A stretch of 54,932 nucleotides of DNA from JBPOHE01 sp052035915 (GCA_052035915.1 JBPOHE010000074.1:1-54932); one strand, 5' to 3'; shown: positions 1 to 8,863, numbered from the stretch's first letter. Program-made: numbers and translations. The notes: generated by a model not told the origin, from the letters alone.

Positions 1-2535
1 GCGGCCACCCTGCTGCTGCCCTATTTCGCCATCGATCTCCTCAATCCCAACGAGCGCACCCTGGCCCGGATCGGTAACGTCTCCGGGAACGAGGTCCTGG
101 CCCATGCCGTGCTCTGGACCGATCGCGGCGTCCCCACCTTCAGCTTCGATCTGCGCCTCGCCGCCCATGACGTGGCGGAGATCGACCTGCGGGCGATATT
201 CGTCAACGGCGTCCTGCCGCAAACCAGCCCGGGCGGCTTTGCCAGTTGCACCGCCAGCCTGCCGCCGCCCAACCTCCCGGCCGCCACCCTGACCGCGTTG
301 CGCAATGCCCACCGCGGGCAGGCCTCGGCGTTGCTGGGCGGCAACTGCGGCGGAGCGGTCCATGGCGATAACCTCGCTCGCGGCTATCTGACCCTCGATG
401 TGGTCAACCAATGCACCAGCAGCAGCACCTTCCCCGCCACGGCTGGCTACTTCATCGACGGAGGCACCGGCATCGCCCGTAACGACAATGTGCTCTTTGG
501 CGAGTATGCGACCTTCGACAGCTTTCTCGGCACCGCCCAGGGCGATGCCCTGGTGGCCATCGAGGCCAGCGACACCGACCCGGCCACCGATGGTACCGAT
601 CAGGAGGTATGTCTCCCACCACCCGTTTGGCCTCCGCAAACATGTCCGGATGACATCCCCTTCTCATATATCCCCGACTACACCTTCTACCGCCGGGTGA
701 TCGGCTCCGCCGCCGACAATCGCGAGGGATTGCCCCAGAGCTGGTTCGGTTATTATCAGAACGACGCCCCCGCGTCCCAAACCACGGCCCTGGTCTGGCG
801 CGATCCGGGCGCGGTCACTCCTTTCCCCTGTGGCAGTCCCCCGCCAGGCCTCACTACCCAGGAGGTCGTAGCCATTGACGAACAGGAGCATCCGGCACAG
901 AGTTGTCCCATTCCAGCGGTGATCCCAACCTTACCCTACGCCACCCAGGCTCTGGAGCTGAACGATCCGAGCCAGATCTATGTACCCTTCAAGGGTGGTT
1001 TCGTGTTTTACAAGCTTCGACTCACTCAGGCGAATGGTAATCTCGAGACACGCAATCAGAGCTTCGTCACCCATGTGTTGCGTCGCCAATGGGCGGCCTC
1101 GGTGCCCCTGCTTCCCCCAAGTATTGAAACCGGCCAACTTCCCGCTTGGCCCATAGCACCGATCTACGATCCAACCTTAGGGCAAGAATCATTCCAATTA
1201 TCCTGCCCAGTATGCAATGACGGTCTCGACAACGATAACGACACGCAAACCGACTACCCGAACGACCCCGGCTGTGCCAGTCCGAGCTTCTTTACTGAAA
1301 GCCCCGAATGCAGCGACGGCATAGATAACGATGGCGATGGCTTCATCGACATGGCCGATCCCAGTTGCTCATCGCCTTTCGACACTTCCGAGTTGTTCCC
1401 CATTACAACTCAATGCAACGACCGTATCGACAACGATGGTGATGGCCTGATCGACTACCCGAACGACCCCGGCTGTGCCAGTTCTTCATCAAATAACGAA
1501 AGCCCACAATGCAACAATGGCATCAATGACGACGGCGATGGTCTCATCGACATGGCCGATCCAGGTTGCGCCAGCCCATCCTCTGATAACGAAAGTCCCG
1601 CCTGCAACGACGGCCAGGACAATGATGGGGATAGCCTCGCCGATATGACTGATCCAGGTTGCGCCAGTCCCTCCTCGGACAACGAAAGTCCGGAGTGCGA
1701 CGACGGCCAGGACAATGATGGGGATAGCCTCATCGACATGGCCGACTCCGGCTGTTCTTCTCCTTCCGACAACTCCGAGTATGTCCCGCAGTGCAGCGAT
1801 GGCATCGACAACGATGGCGATACCCTGACCGACTATCCGAACGACCCTGGCTGTGCAAGCGCGGACTCGGATAACGAAATCCCCTCATGCAACGACGGCG
1901 TCGATAACGATGGCGATGATCTGGTCGACATGCTCGATCCAGGCTGTTTTTCGCCTTCCGACAACTCCGAGTGGACCTGGCAATGCAGCGACGGCAAGGA
2001 CAACGATGGCGATGGCAAGATCGACTGGCCGAACGATCCTGGTTGCGACAATATTTTTGATGATTCCGAAGTCGATCCTCAATGTAAGGACGGTATAGAC
2101 AACGACGGCAACGGCTTGATCGACTGGCCGAATGATCCAAGTTGTTCCTCGCCAAACGACAGTTTTGAACTCCCGGACTGTCAAGACGGCGTCGATAATG
2201 ACTTCGATGGGCTGGTTGACTACCCCAACGACCCCGGCTGTGCCAGCCCGAACGACTACAACGAACTCGCCGGCACCACCACCCGGCAGTGCTCCGACAA
2301 CATCGATAACGATGGTGACGGGCGAACCGATTATCCCAGCGATTCGGGGTGCGCCAGCCGAGGGGATGACTTGGAGTTTCGGGCGGGCGATACCCTCGCG
2401 CCCTCGGCCCCGCCAACACCCTTCGTGGCGCCGGCGCCGATCCCGAGTCTGTCGCAACTGGGCTTGCTTATGGCAACGGCCTTGCTGGCCCTCATGGGGA
2501 TGTTCGGCTTCCGGCGATCCGCCATGAAGGACTGA
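1..2535 (+). CDS. Exported protein with twelve calcium-loop repeats and IPTL-CTERM-like tail (5' partial)
   Basis: The frame is open from the first base, so the start and signal peptide lie outside the window; 844 codons are visible. The first hundred or so residues (NVSGNEVLAHAVLWTD, then GVPTFSFDL) look like a beta-sandwich head. From about base 1213 to 2373 there are twelve repeats of 30-36 residues, pattern C-x-DG-x-DNDGDG-x-x-D followed by DPGC, each with two cysteines and an acidic loop like calcium-binding thrombospondin-3 or EF-type loops; versions with YPND and with MAD are mixed. The C-terminus has IPSLSQLGLL, a hydrophobic helix and FRR, matching the IPTL-CTERM sorting-signal layout. 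Inferred role: a cell-surface or envelope-anchored calcium-binding protein. No enzyme domain is visible. A strong terminator follows. Confidence 0.85.
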   Translation, partial: AATLLLPYFAIDLLNPNERTLARIGNVSGNEVLAHAVLWTDRGVPTFSFDLRLAAHDVAEIDLRAIFVNGVLPQTSPGGFASCTASLPPPNLPAATLTALRNAHRGQASALLGGNCGGAVHGDNLARGYLTLDVVNQCTSSSTFPATAGYFIDGGTGIARNDNVLFGEYATFDSFLGTAQGDALVAIEASDTDPATDGTDQEVCLPPPVWPPQTCPDDIPFSYIPDYTFYRRVIGSAADNREGLPQSWFGYYQNDAPASQTTALVWRDPGAVTPFPCGSPPPGLTTQEVVAIDEQEHPAQSCPIPAVIPTLPYATQALELNDPSQIYVPFKGGFVFYKLRLTQANGNLETRNQSFVTHVLRRQWAASVPLLPPSIETGQLPAWPIAPIYDPTLGQESFQLSCPVCNDGLDNDNDTQTDYPNDPGCASPSFFTESPECSDGIDNDGDGFIDMADPSCSSPFDTSELFPITTQCNDRIDNDGDGLIDYPNDPGCASSSSNNESPQCNNGINDDGDGLIDMADPGCASPSSDNESPACNDGQDNDGDSLADMTDPGCASPSSDNESPECDDGQDNDGDSLIDMADSGCSSPSDNSEYVPQCSDGIDNDGDTLTDYPNDPGCASADSDNEIPSCNDGVDNDGDDLVDMLDPGCFSPSDNSEWTWQCSDGKDNDGDGKIDWPNDPGCDNIFDDSEVDPQCKDGIDNDGNGLIDWPNDPSCSSPNDSFELPDCQDGVDNDFDGLVDYPNDPGCASPNDYNELAGTTTRQCSDNIDNDGDGRTDYPSDSGCASRGDDLEFRAGDTLAPSAPPTPFVAPAPIPSLSQLGLLMATALLALMGMFGFRRSAMKD

Positions 2536-2544
2536 TACAGGTTC

Positions 2545-3873
2545 ATGCCTTCCAGACTGTGGGGGCGGCCTTGGGGCCGCCCCTTTTTCATCGCGGGATT
2601 GGCTTACATCGGTCTGGTGGCAACGGCGGCCTCCTCGTCGGATGATCGGCCTCCCGCCTGTGGAGACCTTTCCCTACCTCGTAGCCATCGTTTCACCCTG
2701 ACGCAAATCGACAGCGGCCTACCCAAGCAGGGACAGTGGCGAGATGGCTACGATCTCGCGGATATGAACCTCGACGGCCATCTCGATCTGGTGCATGGCC
2801 CCCCGCGCAAAGGCCGAGGCCAACCGGTGATCTTTCTCGGCGATGGCCAGGGTCACTTCAAGCTGTGGTCGACAACCCACTTCCCTCCCCTGCCCTATGA
2901 CTACGGTGATTTGAAGCTCGCGGATGTGAACGGCGATGGCCTGACGGACATCGCCCTCGCCTCCCATCTGCGCGGGCTGACGATCCTGATCAACGAGGGT
3001 CAAGGCTCTTTTTCCCCCTGGGCAGGTGGTCTCCAACTGGAATCCCAGGACAAGGCCCCGGAGGGGATCTTCACCTCCAGAAGCCTCGCCCTGACCGATT
3101 GGAATGGTGACGGCAAACCCGATTTGCTGGCCGTGAATGAGGGCCCATCCCGGCTCGCCGCCAAGACTCGGGCAAGCGAGGCCATGGCCCTCTACCTCAA
3201 TCGCGGGGGTTTTTGGCAATGGGTCGAGCCGAAACAACCCCTGTATTTCTTCGGCGCCGCCCTGGCTGTCGGCGATGTCAATGGCGATGGTCACCCGGAC
3301 GCCGTTCTCGGCACCGAAGTAGCGGGGATACGACGGTTGGTCATGCTGGGCCAAGGCGAAAACTGGACCTCGCGAGATCTCCGCTCCCTACCGCCTCAGG
3401 CGGCCCTCACGGCGGTGGCGGTCCATGATTTCGATGGCGATGGTCGCGGCGAGATAGTCTCCGGAACCAGGTTCGTTGAAGGAAAAGCCTTCTGCACCGG
3501 GCTGGATCTGGTCAGTTGGCGGGAAGAGGGCGAGACCAGCACCAAGCTCTGGTCCGAGCCCTCACTGGACCCCGTGGTTTCGGTGGTCGCCACCGATTTC
3601 GACCGGGATGGTCATGAAGATATCCTGGCGGTGCGTCAACTGGGATCCTTGCTGTTTTTCTTAGGCGGCGATGGAGCCTTCCAACGCGATCTGACTCTTC
3701 CCGCTCCGGATTGGCTCAGCGGCTGCCATGCCTATCAGGCCCAAACAGCGGATTTGGATGGCGATGGTTGGCAGGAGCTGATCGTCAACTTCGCCGGGGA
3801 ACGCACCACCAGCGGCGAACTCTGCCTCAGTGGCGGCGGCTTCGTCGTCTGGCGGGTGCAAATCTCACCTTGA
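2545..3873 (+). CDS. Secreted FG-GAP / VCBS-type beta-propeller protein
   Basis: The 442-residue product starts with an Arg-containing n-region, a hydrophobic core (FFIAGLAYIGLVATAA) and a likely cleavage site near residue 30, so it is probably exported. Seven FG-GAP-like repeats with D-x-(N/D)-x-DG calcium loops follow, for example DMNLDGHLD, DVNGDGLTD, DWNGDGKPD, DVNGDGHPD, DFDGDGRGE, DFDRDGHED and DLDGDGWQE. Seven repeats fit one complete seven-bladed integrin-alpha-like propeller. The ATG at 2545 is preferred because it supplies the signal peptide, but the upstream ribosome site is weak and an intrinsic terminator sits within codons 6-15. The gene follows another calcium-loop surface protein by 9 bases, suggesting a related extracellular role. 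Ligand unknown. Confidence 0.8.
   Translation: MPSRLWGRPWGRPFFIAGLAYIGLVATAASSSDDRPPACGDLSLPRSHRFTLTQIDSGLPKQGQWRDGYDLADMNLDGHLDLVHGPPRKGRGQPVIFLGDGQGHFKLWSTTHFPPLPYDYGDLKLADVNGDGLTDIALASHLRGLTILINEGQGSFSPWAGGLQLESQDKAPEGIFTSRSLALTDWNGDGKPDLLAVNEGPSRLAAKTRASEAMALYLNRGGFWQWVEPKQPLYFFGAALAVGDVNGDGHPDAVLGTEVAGIRRLVMLGQGENWTSRDLRSLPPQAALTAVAVHDFDGDGRGEIVSGTRFVEGKAFCTGLDLVSWREEGETSTKLWSEPSLDPVVSVVATDFDRDGHEDILAVRQLGSLLFFLGGDGAFQRDLTLPAPDWLSGCHAYQAQTADLDGDGWQELIVNFAGERTTSGELCLSGGGFVVWRVQISP
2562..2588 (+). terminator. Rho-independent terminator after the calcium-repeat gene
   Basis: A perfect 9-bp stem (GGGGCGGCC with GGCCGCCCC, loop TTGG) is followed by five T. It lies 27 bases after the stop of the preceding gene and inside the N-terminal coding region of the next one. 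Confidence 0.8.
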
Positions 3874-3947
3874 TCTCGCACAGACAAGGCTGGCGCCTCT
3901 TGGTACTCAAAGCACCAGGCACGAGGCATATTTGAGACAATAGATAA

Positions 3948-3974
3948 GTAATAATTATTATTTATAGTTATTAC
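3948..3974. terminator. AT-rich hairpin between convergent genes
   Basis: GTAATAA (3948-3954) pairs with TTATTAC (3968-3974) inside a very AT-rich island of about 60 bases (3928-3985) that stands out from the GC-rich surroundings. It lies between the convergent propeller and glycosyltransferase genes, so a bidirectional terminator is plausible. The stem is weak. Confidence 0.35.
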
Positions 3975-4014
3975 ATAATAAACACTCCAAGTCGCCCCGC
4001 GAGCGCGGAGACCA

Positions 4015-5178
4015 TCAAAACCCTTCCAGCACCCTTCGATAGAGATCCAGCAACTCTTGGGTCGCCTTGGCGGGATCATGCGTTCGGCGCAATACCGAGC
4101 GCCCCCCATCGATCAGTCTCCGGCGCAGTTCGGCATCCCGATGCAACCCCTGGATGGCGGTGGCAAAACCGAGGGCGTCATCCGCCATCAGCAGGGCTTC
4201 CCCCCCGGCATCCAAGCCGGCCGCCGCCTCAGGGGTGGCCACCACGGGTAGACCCCGCGCCCAGGACTCCAGAATCTTCATGCGGATGCCCGAAGCCGTG
4301 CGTAGCGGCACTAACTGAATCGAGCCCGGGGCAAAGACTTCCCGGCTATCGAGCGGCGCCGCATGCTGAACCACGCCGGCAGGCAAAGATCGGGCCTGGG
4401 TCTCTGCGTAGAGATGCAGTACCGCCCCTGGGAGATGCGCCCGCACCAGCGGCCAGACCGCGGACAGAAACCAGTCCGCGCCGTCCTGATTGGGCCGCCA
4501 TCCGCGACTGCCGAACAACACCAGGGCGGGGTCCCCAGGTAGAGGGGCGTCCGCCGTCGGCCACTCGGCGGGAAAAGGCACGGGTAAGGCCCGGATGATC
4601 GGCTTGGTTCCGGCGAGCCGACGTAAAGGCGCCGCATCCCGGGTTGTCAAGGCCACCACGGCGCTGACGCGCTGAGCACTGGCCCCCTCATAGGTCGCCA
4701 TACGGCGGGCCTCCCGGCGAAACCAGAAGGCCGGCCAGCCGCCACCAAGAGCCAAGCCGGCCCAAAGATCGCTCTCGACATTCTGCGCCCGCCACACCAC
4801 CGGGATACCGGCGGTAAACGCCGGCCCACAAGAAGCCAGCGCCTGCACCTGCTCGGCATGCACCAGGTCGAAGGTCTCGGCTTCGAGACAGGCCGCCACC
4901 TGCCTGGCGACCTCTGGACGGGTATGGCGCTGGACGGAAAAGGGTCGCCCTTCGATCCAAGCCCGACACAGGGTTGAGATCGCCCTTGGGACCGGGGACT
5001 CCACCCAGTGGACGGGGCATAAGGGAGATGGGGTGGCAGGCGGTAACCCAGTGCCGGGCGCCACCACGACCACTTCATGTCCGGCGGCAACGAGTCCCTG
5101 GATACTCAGGCTCATCAGCAAGCAACCACCATCCATCGGCGGCCAGGGCGGTTTGGTGGCCACCCAGAGAATCCTCAT
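4015..5178 (-). CDS. Glycosyltransferase, GT4 / group 1 type
   Basis: This 387-residue protein has a GT-B fold pattern. The N-terminus (MRILWVATKPPWPPMDGG) is the typical first Rossmann strand and glycine loop of group 1 glycosyltransferases. The C-terminal half has GSRGWRPNQDGADWFL and, near residues 295-320, IRMKILESWARGLPVVATPEA, where the glutamate and following proline-rich turn correspond to the nucleotide-sugar site of GT4 enzymes. It probably transfers a sugar from a nucleotide donor during cell-surface polysaccharide or glycolipid synthesis; donor and acceptor cannot be read. The Shine-Dalgarno-like GGAAGGAGG directly abuts the ATG, which is closer than usual. The gene is separated from the upstream transporter operon by a dispersed repeat. 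Confidence 0.8.
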   Translation of the reverse strand: MRILWVATKPPWPPMDGGCLLMSLSIQGLVAAGHEVVVVAPGTGLPPATPSPLCPVHWVESPVPRAISTLCRAWIEGRPFSVQRHTRPEVARQVAACLEAETFDLVHAEQVQALASCGPAFTAGIPVVWRAQNVESDLWAGLALGGGWPAFWFRREARRMATYEGASAQRVSAVVALTTRDAAPLRRLAGTKPIIRALPVPFPAEWPTADAPLPGDPALVLFGSRGWRPNQDGADWFLSAVWPLVRAHLPGAVLHLYAETQARSLPAGVVQHAAPLDSREVFAPGSIQLVPLRTASGIRMKILESWARGLPVVATPEAAAGLDAGGEALLMADDALGFATAIQGLHRDAELRRRLIDGGRSVLRRTHDPAKATQELLDLYRRVLEGF

Positions 5179-5254
5179 CCTCCTTCCCGACAGAGTGCCA
5201 TATCAATTAACGCGAGAGTATCCGTGAATGGCTGACTCGTTCGCCCGTCAATGC

Positions 5255-5376
5255 TCCCGGGGCCAGGTGTTTTGGTCCGGGTTTCTGTTCTCTTATGGAG
5301 AATTATTGATGTCATTTATGCCATATTGTTCTTATTTAGAGAACGATAACTGGTCATTTTCCGCCAATGCCCGGAA
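5255..5376 (-). repeat. GTTCTC double-palindrome element, copy 1
   Basis: Member of the 121-122 bp dispersed family. Outer ends are CCCGGGG (5256-5262) and GCCCGGA (5369-5375). Inner palindromes are at 5287-5303 (GTTCTC-TTATG-GAGAAT) and 5328-5344 (GTTCTT-ATTTA-GAGAAC), start to start 41 bp. Judged by arm sequence (the GAAAATGACC arm is on the right) it is inverted relative to copies 3, 4, 6 and 8. It abuts the truncated permease remnant at 5394-5450. Confidence 0.85.
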
Positions 5377-5393
5377 CAACCAGGCGCTTGAAA

Positions 5394-5450
5394 TCAGGCC
5401 AGGTATTCAGAAAGAGGGGCTTGAGCGGTTGGATCAGGGCCAGCGGCCAT
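5394..5450 (-). pseudogene. Remnant start of a second peptide-ABC permease (dppC-like)
   Basis: The stop of the DppB-type permease overlaps an ATG in the arrangement TGATG, the usual translational coupling to the next gene of the operon. The coupled frame (MAAGPDPTAQAPLSEYLA) stops after 18 codons, and repeat copy 1 begins 17 bases further on. In related operons a dppC-type permease follows here, and such proteins often begin with a short Pro/Ala-rich segment, so I infer that its body was lost. The sequence is too short to prove homology. Confidence 0.4.
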
Positions 5451-6376
5451 CACGAAGCCTCGAAGGCGATGCGCGGGTCAATAGCCAGATAGAGCAGGTC
5501 GGTCAGGGTATTGATCATCACGTAAATGAGACTGACCAGCAGCACACAGGCTTGCACCAGGGGATAGTCCCGCCGTTGGATGGACTCCACCAGGAGCGAG
5601 CCGATACCAGGCCAGGAGAACAGAGTCTCGGTGATGACCGCCCCGCCAAGCAAGGCCCCCAACTGCAACCCCAGCAAGGTGGCCACCGGCAACCAGGCAT
5701 TCCGCAGGGCATGTCGCCAGATCACTGCCGCGGGACTCAGGCCTTTGGCCCGGGCGGTGCGGACAAAGTCTTCCCCCAGCACCTCGAGCAGGCTACTGCG
5801 CACCATGCGGGCCAGGATGGCCGCCATCCCGGTGCCCAGGGTCATGGTGGGCAACACCAGACTGGACCAGCCGGTCCGTCCGCTGACCGGGGTCCAGCCC
5901 AACCAGAGGGAAAACACCAGGATCAACAATGGACCCAGCCAGAAATTGGGGATGGCGGCGCCGAGCATGGAAAAGCCCATGGCGCCCCAATCCAGCGGGC
6001 TATCCTTGTGCAAAGCGGCGATGAGGCCCATGGGCAAGGCCAGGAGAACGGCCAAGAGTAGCGCGGCGGCCGCCAGTTCCAGAGTGGCCGGCAGGCGCTC
6101 GGCCAGGATCTCGACGACCGGCTGCTGGGAGTGGAGCGAGCGCCCCAGGTCCAGCTGCCACAACCCATCCAGATAGCCCAGAAATTGGTCCAAGAGCGGT
6201 CGATCCAGTCCAAGGGCGGCGCGCAGGGCGGCTCGGTCGCCCGGGCGGGCAGACTCTCCCAGCATGAGTTCCACCGGATCCCCGGGGGCTATATGCAACA
6301 GTAGAAAGACCAGCACCAATACCCCGACCACCACGACGGCGGCGCTCAGCAGCCGGGTCAAGAAGGCATTAAACAT
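5450..6376 (-). CDS. Dipeptide/oligopeptide ABC transporter permease, DppB type
   Basis: From the chosen start (MFNAFLTRLLSAAVVVVG) the protein has 308 residues, normal for DppB/OppB. Segments seen: an N-terminal membrane helix ending in LLHIAPGDPVELMLG (the GDP motif of the family), five further hydrophobic segments, and the EAA loop region near EDFVRTARAKGLSPAAVIWRH with its conserved A-R-A-K-G-L, which contacts the ATPase. It forms half of an inner-membrane pore. The start overlaps the stop of the L,D-transpeptidase gene by 8 bases; an in-frame extension of 30 codons is rejected because it would lie inside that gene. No second permease or ATPase follows, so it is an orphan unless partners are encoded elsewhere. 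Confidence 0.88.
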   Translation of the reverse strand: MFNAFLTRLLSAAVVVVGVLVLVFLLLHIAPGDPVELMLGESARPGDRAALRAALGLDRPLLDQFLGYLDGLWQLDLGRSLHSQQPVVEILAERLPATLELAAAALLLAVLLALPMGLIAALHKDSPLDWGAMGFSMLGAAIPNFWLGPLLILVFSLWLGWTPVSGRTGWSSLVLPTMTLGTGMAAILARMVRSSLLEVLGEDFVRTARAKGLSPAAVIWRHALRNAWLPVATLLGLQLGALLGGAVITETLFSWPGIGSLLVESIQRRDYPLVQACVLLVSLIYVMINTLTDLLYLAIDPRIAFEAS

Positions 6377-6890
6377 CTCCGCCCCAGAATTCGAATATCT
6401 CCACCTGGGTCCCCACCTCCACCCAGTCGAAGAGTTCGATGATGTCCGCCCTATCCATCCGCACACAGCCGTGGGAGACCGGGGTGCCCAGATGCCCGCT
6501 GTCCGGGGTGCCGTGGATATAGATGTAGCGTCGCAAGGTATCGCCGAGTCCGCCGCGGTTGCGGCCCGGCTCGCAGCCTCCGAGCCAAAGGAGGCGGGCG
6601 AGTATCCAGTCTCGTTCGGGATAGCGTCGCGCTAGTTCCTCCGAATAACGCTCGCCGGTGGGACGTCGGGCGACAAACACCGTTTCCGCGGGACAACCGG
6701 CGCCGATCTTGAGGCGGATTCGATGCCGTCCCCTGGGCGTACAACCGCTGCCGCAAACCTCCCCGGGGCCATTTCTGGCCGTGGAGATGGGATATTCCCG
6801 CAGCAACTGCTCGCCTTGCAGCAGCCAGAGCCGCTGGCTGGCGATGTCAACCCGGATGTGTCTAATGGGTTCCAGGCCGCTGGCTGGCAT
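6369..6890 (-). CDS. L,D-transpeptidase, YkuD domain
   Basis: The 173-residue product (start MPASGLEPIRHIRVDIASQ) carries the YkuD signature: HGTPDSG followed by TPVSHGCVRM near the C-terminus, giving the catalytic cysteine, the SHGC motif and the downstream arginine. The N-terminal strand (IRVDIASQRLWLLQGEQLL) matches the usual start of the domain. Family role: 3-3 cross-linking of peptidoglycan stem peptides or attachment of envelope proteins. No signal peptide is visible with this start, which is odd for a periplasmic enzyme; a longer frame runs upstream inside the preceding gene but adds no hydrophobic segment. It overlaps the binding-protein gene by 29 bases and the permease by 8, so the three are translated as a unit. 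Confidence 0.82.
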   Translation of the reverse strand: MPASGLEPIRHIRVDIASQRLWLLQGEQLLREYPISTARNGPGEVCGSGCTPRGRHRIRLKIGAGCPAETVFVARRPTGERYSEELARRYPERDWILARLLWLGGCEPGRNRGGLGDTLRRYIYIHGTPDSGHLGTPVSHGCVRMDRADIIELFDWVEVGTQVEIFEFWGGDV

Positions 6891-8391
6891 CGGTCTGTCG
6901 CCGTACCCGGACAAGCCCGTCGTAATTGCCGTCCGCCTCCAGTCGGTAGTCCAGGATCTCGCCGTGGTTGAGCAGGATCTGATCTTCATACCACAGGGGA
7001 ATGGCGGGTAACTGCTCTAGCAACCGTTCCTGGAGTTGCCGATACAGGGGAATCCGAGATTCTAGGCTGAGTTCGGCCTCGGCTTGTTCTATCAACCTAT
7101 CTGCTTCGGTATCAGAAAAGCGACCGCGATTGGCCCCATTCGGCGGTACCGAGTCGCTATGAAAGGCATAGCGGAAAATGTCTGGGGTTTTCACCCCCAC
7201 CCAGGACAGGCCATACATCTGGAATCGTCCGGCGCGGATATCGCCATAAAAGGTACCCCAATCGAAACTTCTGATCCGTGCCTCGATACCGACTGCAGCC
7301 AGTTGAGCCTGAATGATGGTTGCGATACGGATGCGCAAGGGGTCGCTGGAGGTCTTGTACTCAATCCGCAAGGGCCGCTCCGCCGTATAACCGACCTCGG
7401 CCAGCAAACGCCTGGCCTGGGCTGGATCATAGGCATTTCCCCGGAGATGGGGCGCCCCGGCCCAATGGGTTGGGGGAAACAGGGCCTCCGCGGTCATCCC
7501 ACCGCCGCCCAGCACAAAACGGAGTATGGCTTCCCGGTCGATGGCCTGGGCGATCGCCTGGCGGACTTGAAGCCGACGGGTTGTCTCGTCCTCCAGATTG
7601 AAGCCGAGGTAGACAAGATTGGAACCGCGTCGACTTTGATGTTGGATACCTGGCTGACTTGCCGCATAGCCGATAAGTTCGGGAGGCAGATCGTTCTGCA
7701 GCATATCGAGTTCGCCCCGCAGCAATTTGAGGATGCGCACTACCGGATCCGCCACCCGCAAAAACTCGACCAAAGTCCCATCGCTACGTCGGCGCAATAG
7801 CAACCGACCTTCCTCTGGCCAGTCGACCAATGCAAAGGGCCCGCTCCCCTGCAGACCGAGCCCCCGCCCGGTTCCGGTCGGCGGGGTTTCCTCCGGCAGA
7901 ATACCGAAGGTCAGATAGGCTGGGAACAGGGGATCGGGACGCGAAAGATGGAAGTCCAGGGTGTCGTTGTCGACGACCTGTAGGTGCTCTATCAGGGTCA
8001 GGAGCGCCCGGTGGGGGGAAGCATTGGCAGCGTCCAACATGTGGGCATAGGTGGCATAGACATCCCCAGCCCCAAGCCGCTTGCCGGTGCCAAAATCGCA
8101 CCGGCCGGGGAGCAGATGGAAACGGTAATGGTCGGGAGCCAAGAGTTCCCAACGAGCCAGGGCGGGGACTGGCAATCCCTTCTCATCGAAGTCCACCAAT
8201 TGAGCAAACAACAATCTGAGGATACGGCTGGATGTAGCATCTGTGGCATACCTGGGATCAAGAGTGGTAGGGGCTGTGGCAAGGGCGAAGAGGACCGGCT
8301 TGTCTTTCGGGACGGCGGCCGGTTGACAGGCGCACAGACCCAGAAGCAAGGACCAGCCCAGGCCAAGGGCCTGGGCGAGCCGCCTCACCAC
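6862..8391 (-). CDS. Peptide-binding lipoprotein of ABC transporter (SBP family 5)
   Basis: The 509-residue protein begins with a lipoprotein signal (LGLGWSLLLGLCACQ), with a lipobox cysteine around residues 20-22. The mature part follows the DppA/OppA plan: ATAPTTLDPRYATDATSS near the N-terminus, the family signature around QAIDREAILRFVLGGGG and a C-terminal YRQLQERLLEQLPAIPLWYE. It would capture peptides or similar solutes at the outer face of the inner membrane and hand them to the DppB-like permease two genes on. The start overlaps the CYTH gene stop by 7 bases. The link to an L,D-transpeptidase suggests murein peptides as a possible ligand, but that is inference. Confidence 0.87.
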   Translation of the reverse strand: MVRRLAQALGLGWSLLLGLCACQPAAVPKDKPVLFALATAPTTLDPRYATDATSSRILRLLFAQLVDFDEKGLPVPALARWELLAPDHYRFHLLPGRCDFGTGKRLGAGDVYATYAHMLDAANASPHRALLTLIEHLQVVDNDTLDFHLSRPDPLFPAYLTFGILPEETPPTGTGRGLGLQGSGPFALVDWPEEGRLLLRRRSDGTLVEFLRVADPVVRILKLLRGELDMLQNDLPPELIGYAASQPGIQHQSRRGSNLVYLGFNLEDETTRRLQVRQAIAQAIDREAILRFVLGGGGMTAEALFPPTHWAGAPHLRGNAYDPAQARRLLAEVGYTAERPLRIEYKTSSDPLRIRIATIIQAQLAAVGIEARIRSFDWGTFYGDIRAGRFQMYGLSWVGVKTPDIFRYAFHSDSVPPNGANRGRFSDTEADRLIEQAEAELSLESRIPLYRQLQERLLEQLPAIPLWYEDQILLNHGEILDYRLEADGNYDGLVRVRRQTDASQRPGTH

Positions 8392-8852
8392 TTGGAGTAA
8401 GGGTGTTTGACTAAATTGACGTTGTAATACCTGGGATCATGGGAGACATCCTCGCCCGCCCAATCCGGCACTTCAAGGGCCTCGTCCTCGGCCCCAAGTT
8501 CGACCTCGGCGACGATCAGCCCGGTGTTTTCGCCGTGAAAGACGTCCAATTCCCAGAGATGGGCACCGTGTCTGATCTCGTAGCGGGTTTTGTCGATGAA
8601 GGGCCGCTCGGCCACATGTTCAAGCATCTGATCCGCTTCCTCGACCGGAACCTCGTACTCGAACTCGTAGCGACGCACCCCTATGGTGGTGCTCTTGATA
8701 TTGAGGAAAGCCCGCTCGCCCTGGATACGCACCCGCACCGAGGCATTAGGTTGATTGGCGAGATAGCCCTGCTTGAATCTGGTCTCCTTGCTCACCTCAT
8801 CGCGCCAGCTATCTCCCCGGACAAGAAACTTGCGTTCTATCTCCGTTCCCAT
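8385..8852 (-). CDS. CYTH-domain enzyme (triphosphatase / class IV adenylate cyclase family)
   Basis: This 155-residue protein is a stand-alone CYTH domain. The N-terminal MGTEIERKFLV contains the diagnostic ExExK motif; further acidic and basic strand residues follow (RVRIQGERAFLNIKS, EFEYEVPVEEA, TRYEIRH, LIVAEVELG) as in the triphosphate tunnel. Small bacterial members often hydrolyse inorganic tripolyphosphate; the sequence alone cannot exclude another triphosphate substrate. The ATG at 8852 is chosen because GAGG lies about 10 bases upstream and the protein then begins exactly at the motif. It sits 11 bases after the EF-G-like gene and overlaps the binding-protein gene, so it probably shares their transcript. 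Confidence 0.85.
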   Translation of the reverse strand: MGTEIERKFLVRGDSWRDEVSKETRFKQGYLANQPNASVRVRIQGERAFLNIKSTTIGVRRYEFEYEVPVEEADQMLEHVAERPFIDKTRYEIRHGAHLWELDVFHGENTGLIVAEVELGAEDEALEVPDWAGEDVSHDPRYYNVNLVKHPYSKW

Positions 8853-8863
8853 ACTCGTGATCC

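Noticed and set aside
1213..2373. The repeat region of the first gene as tandem DNA repeats outside coding sequence
   Set aside because: Repeats are in frame, conserved at protein level and differ in synonymous positions, so they are protein repeats of an expressed gene.
5228..6061. Plus-strand frame of 277 codons starting in repeat copy 1
   Set aside because: It runs through the repeat and then antisense to the permease; its product is compositionally odd and matches nothing.
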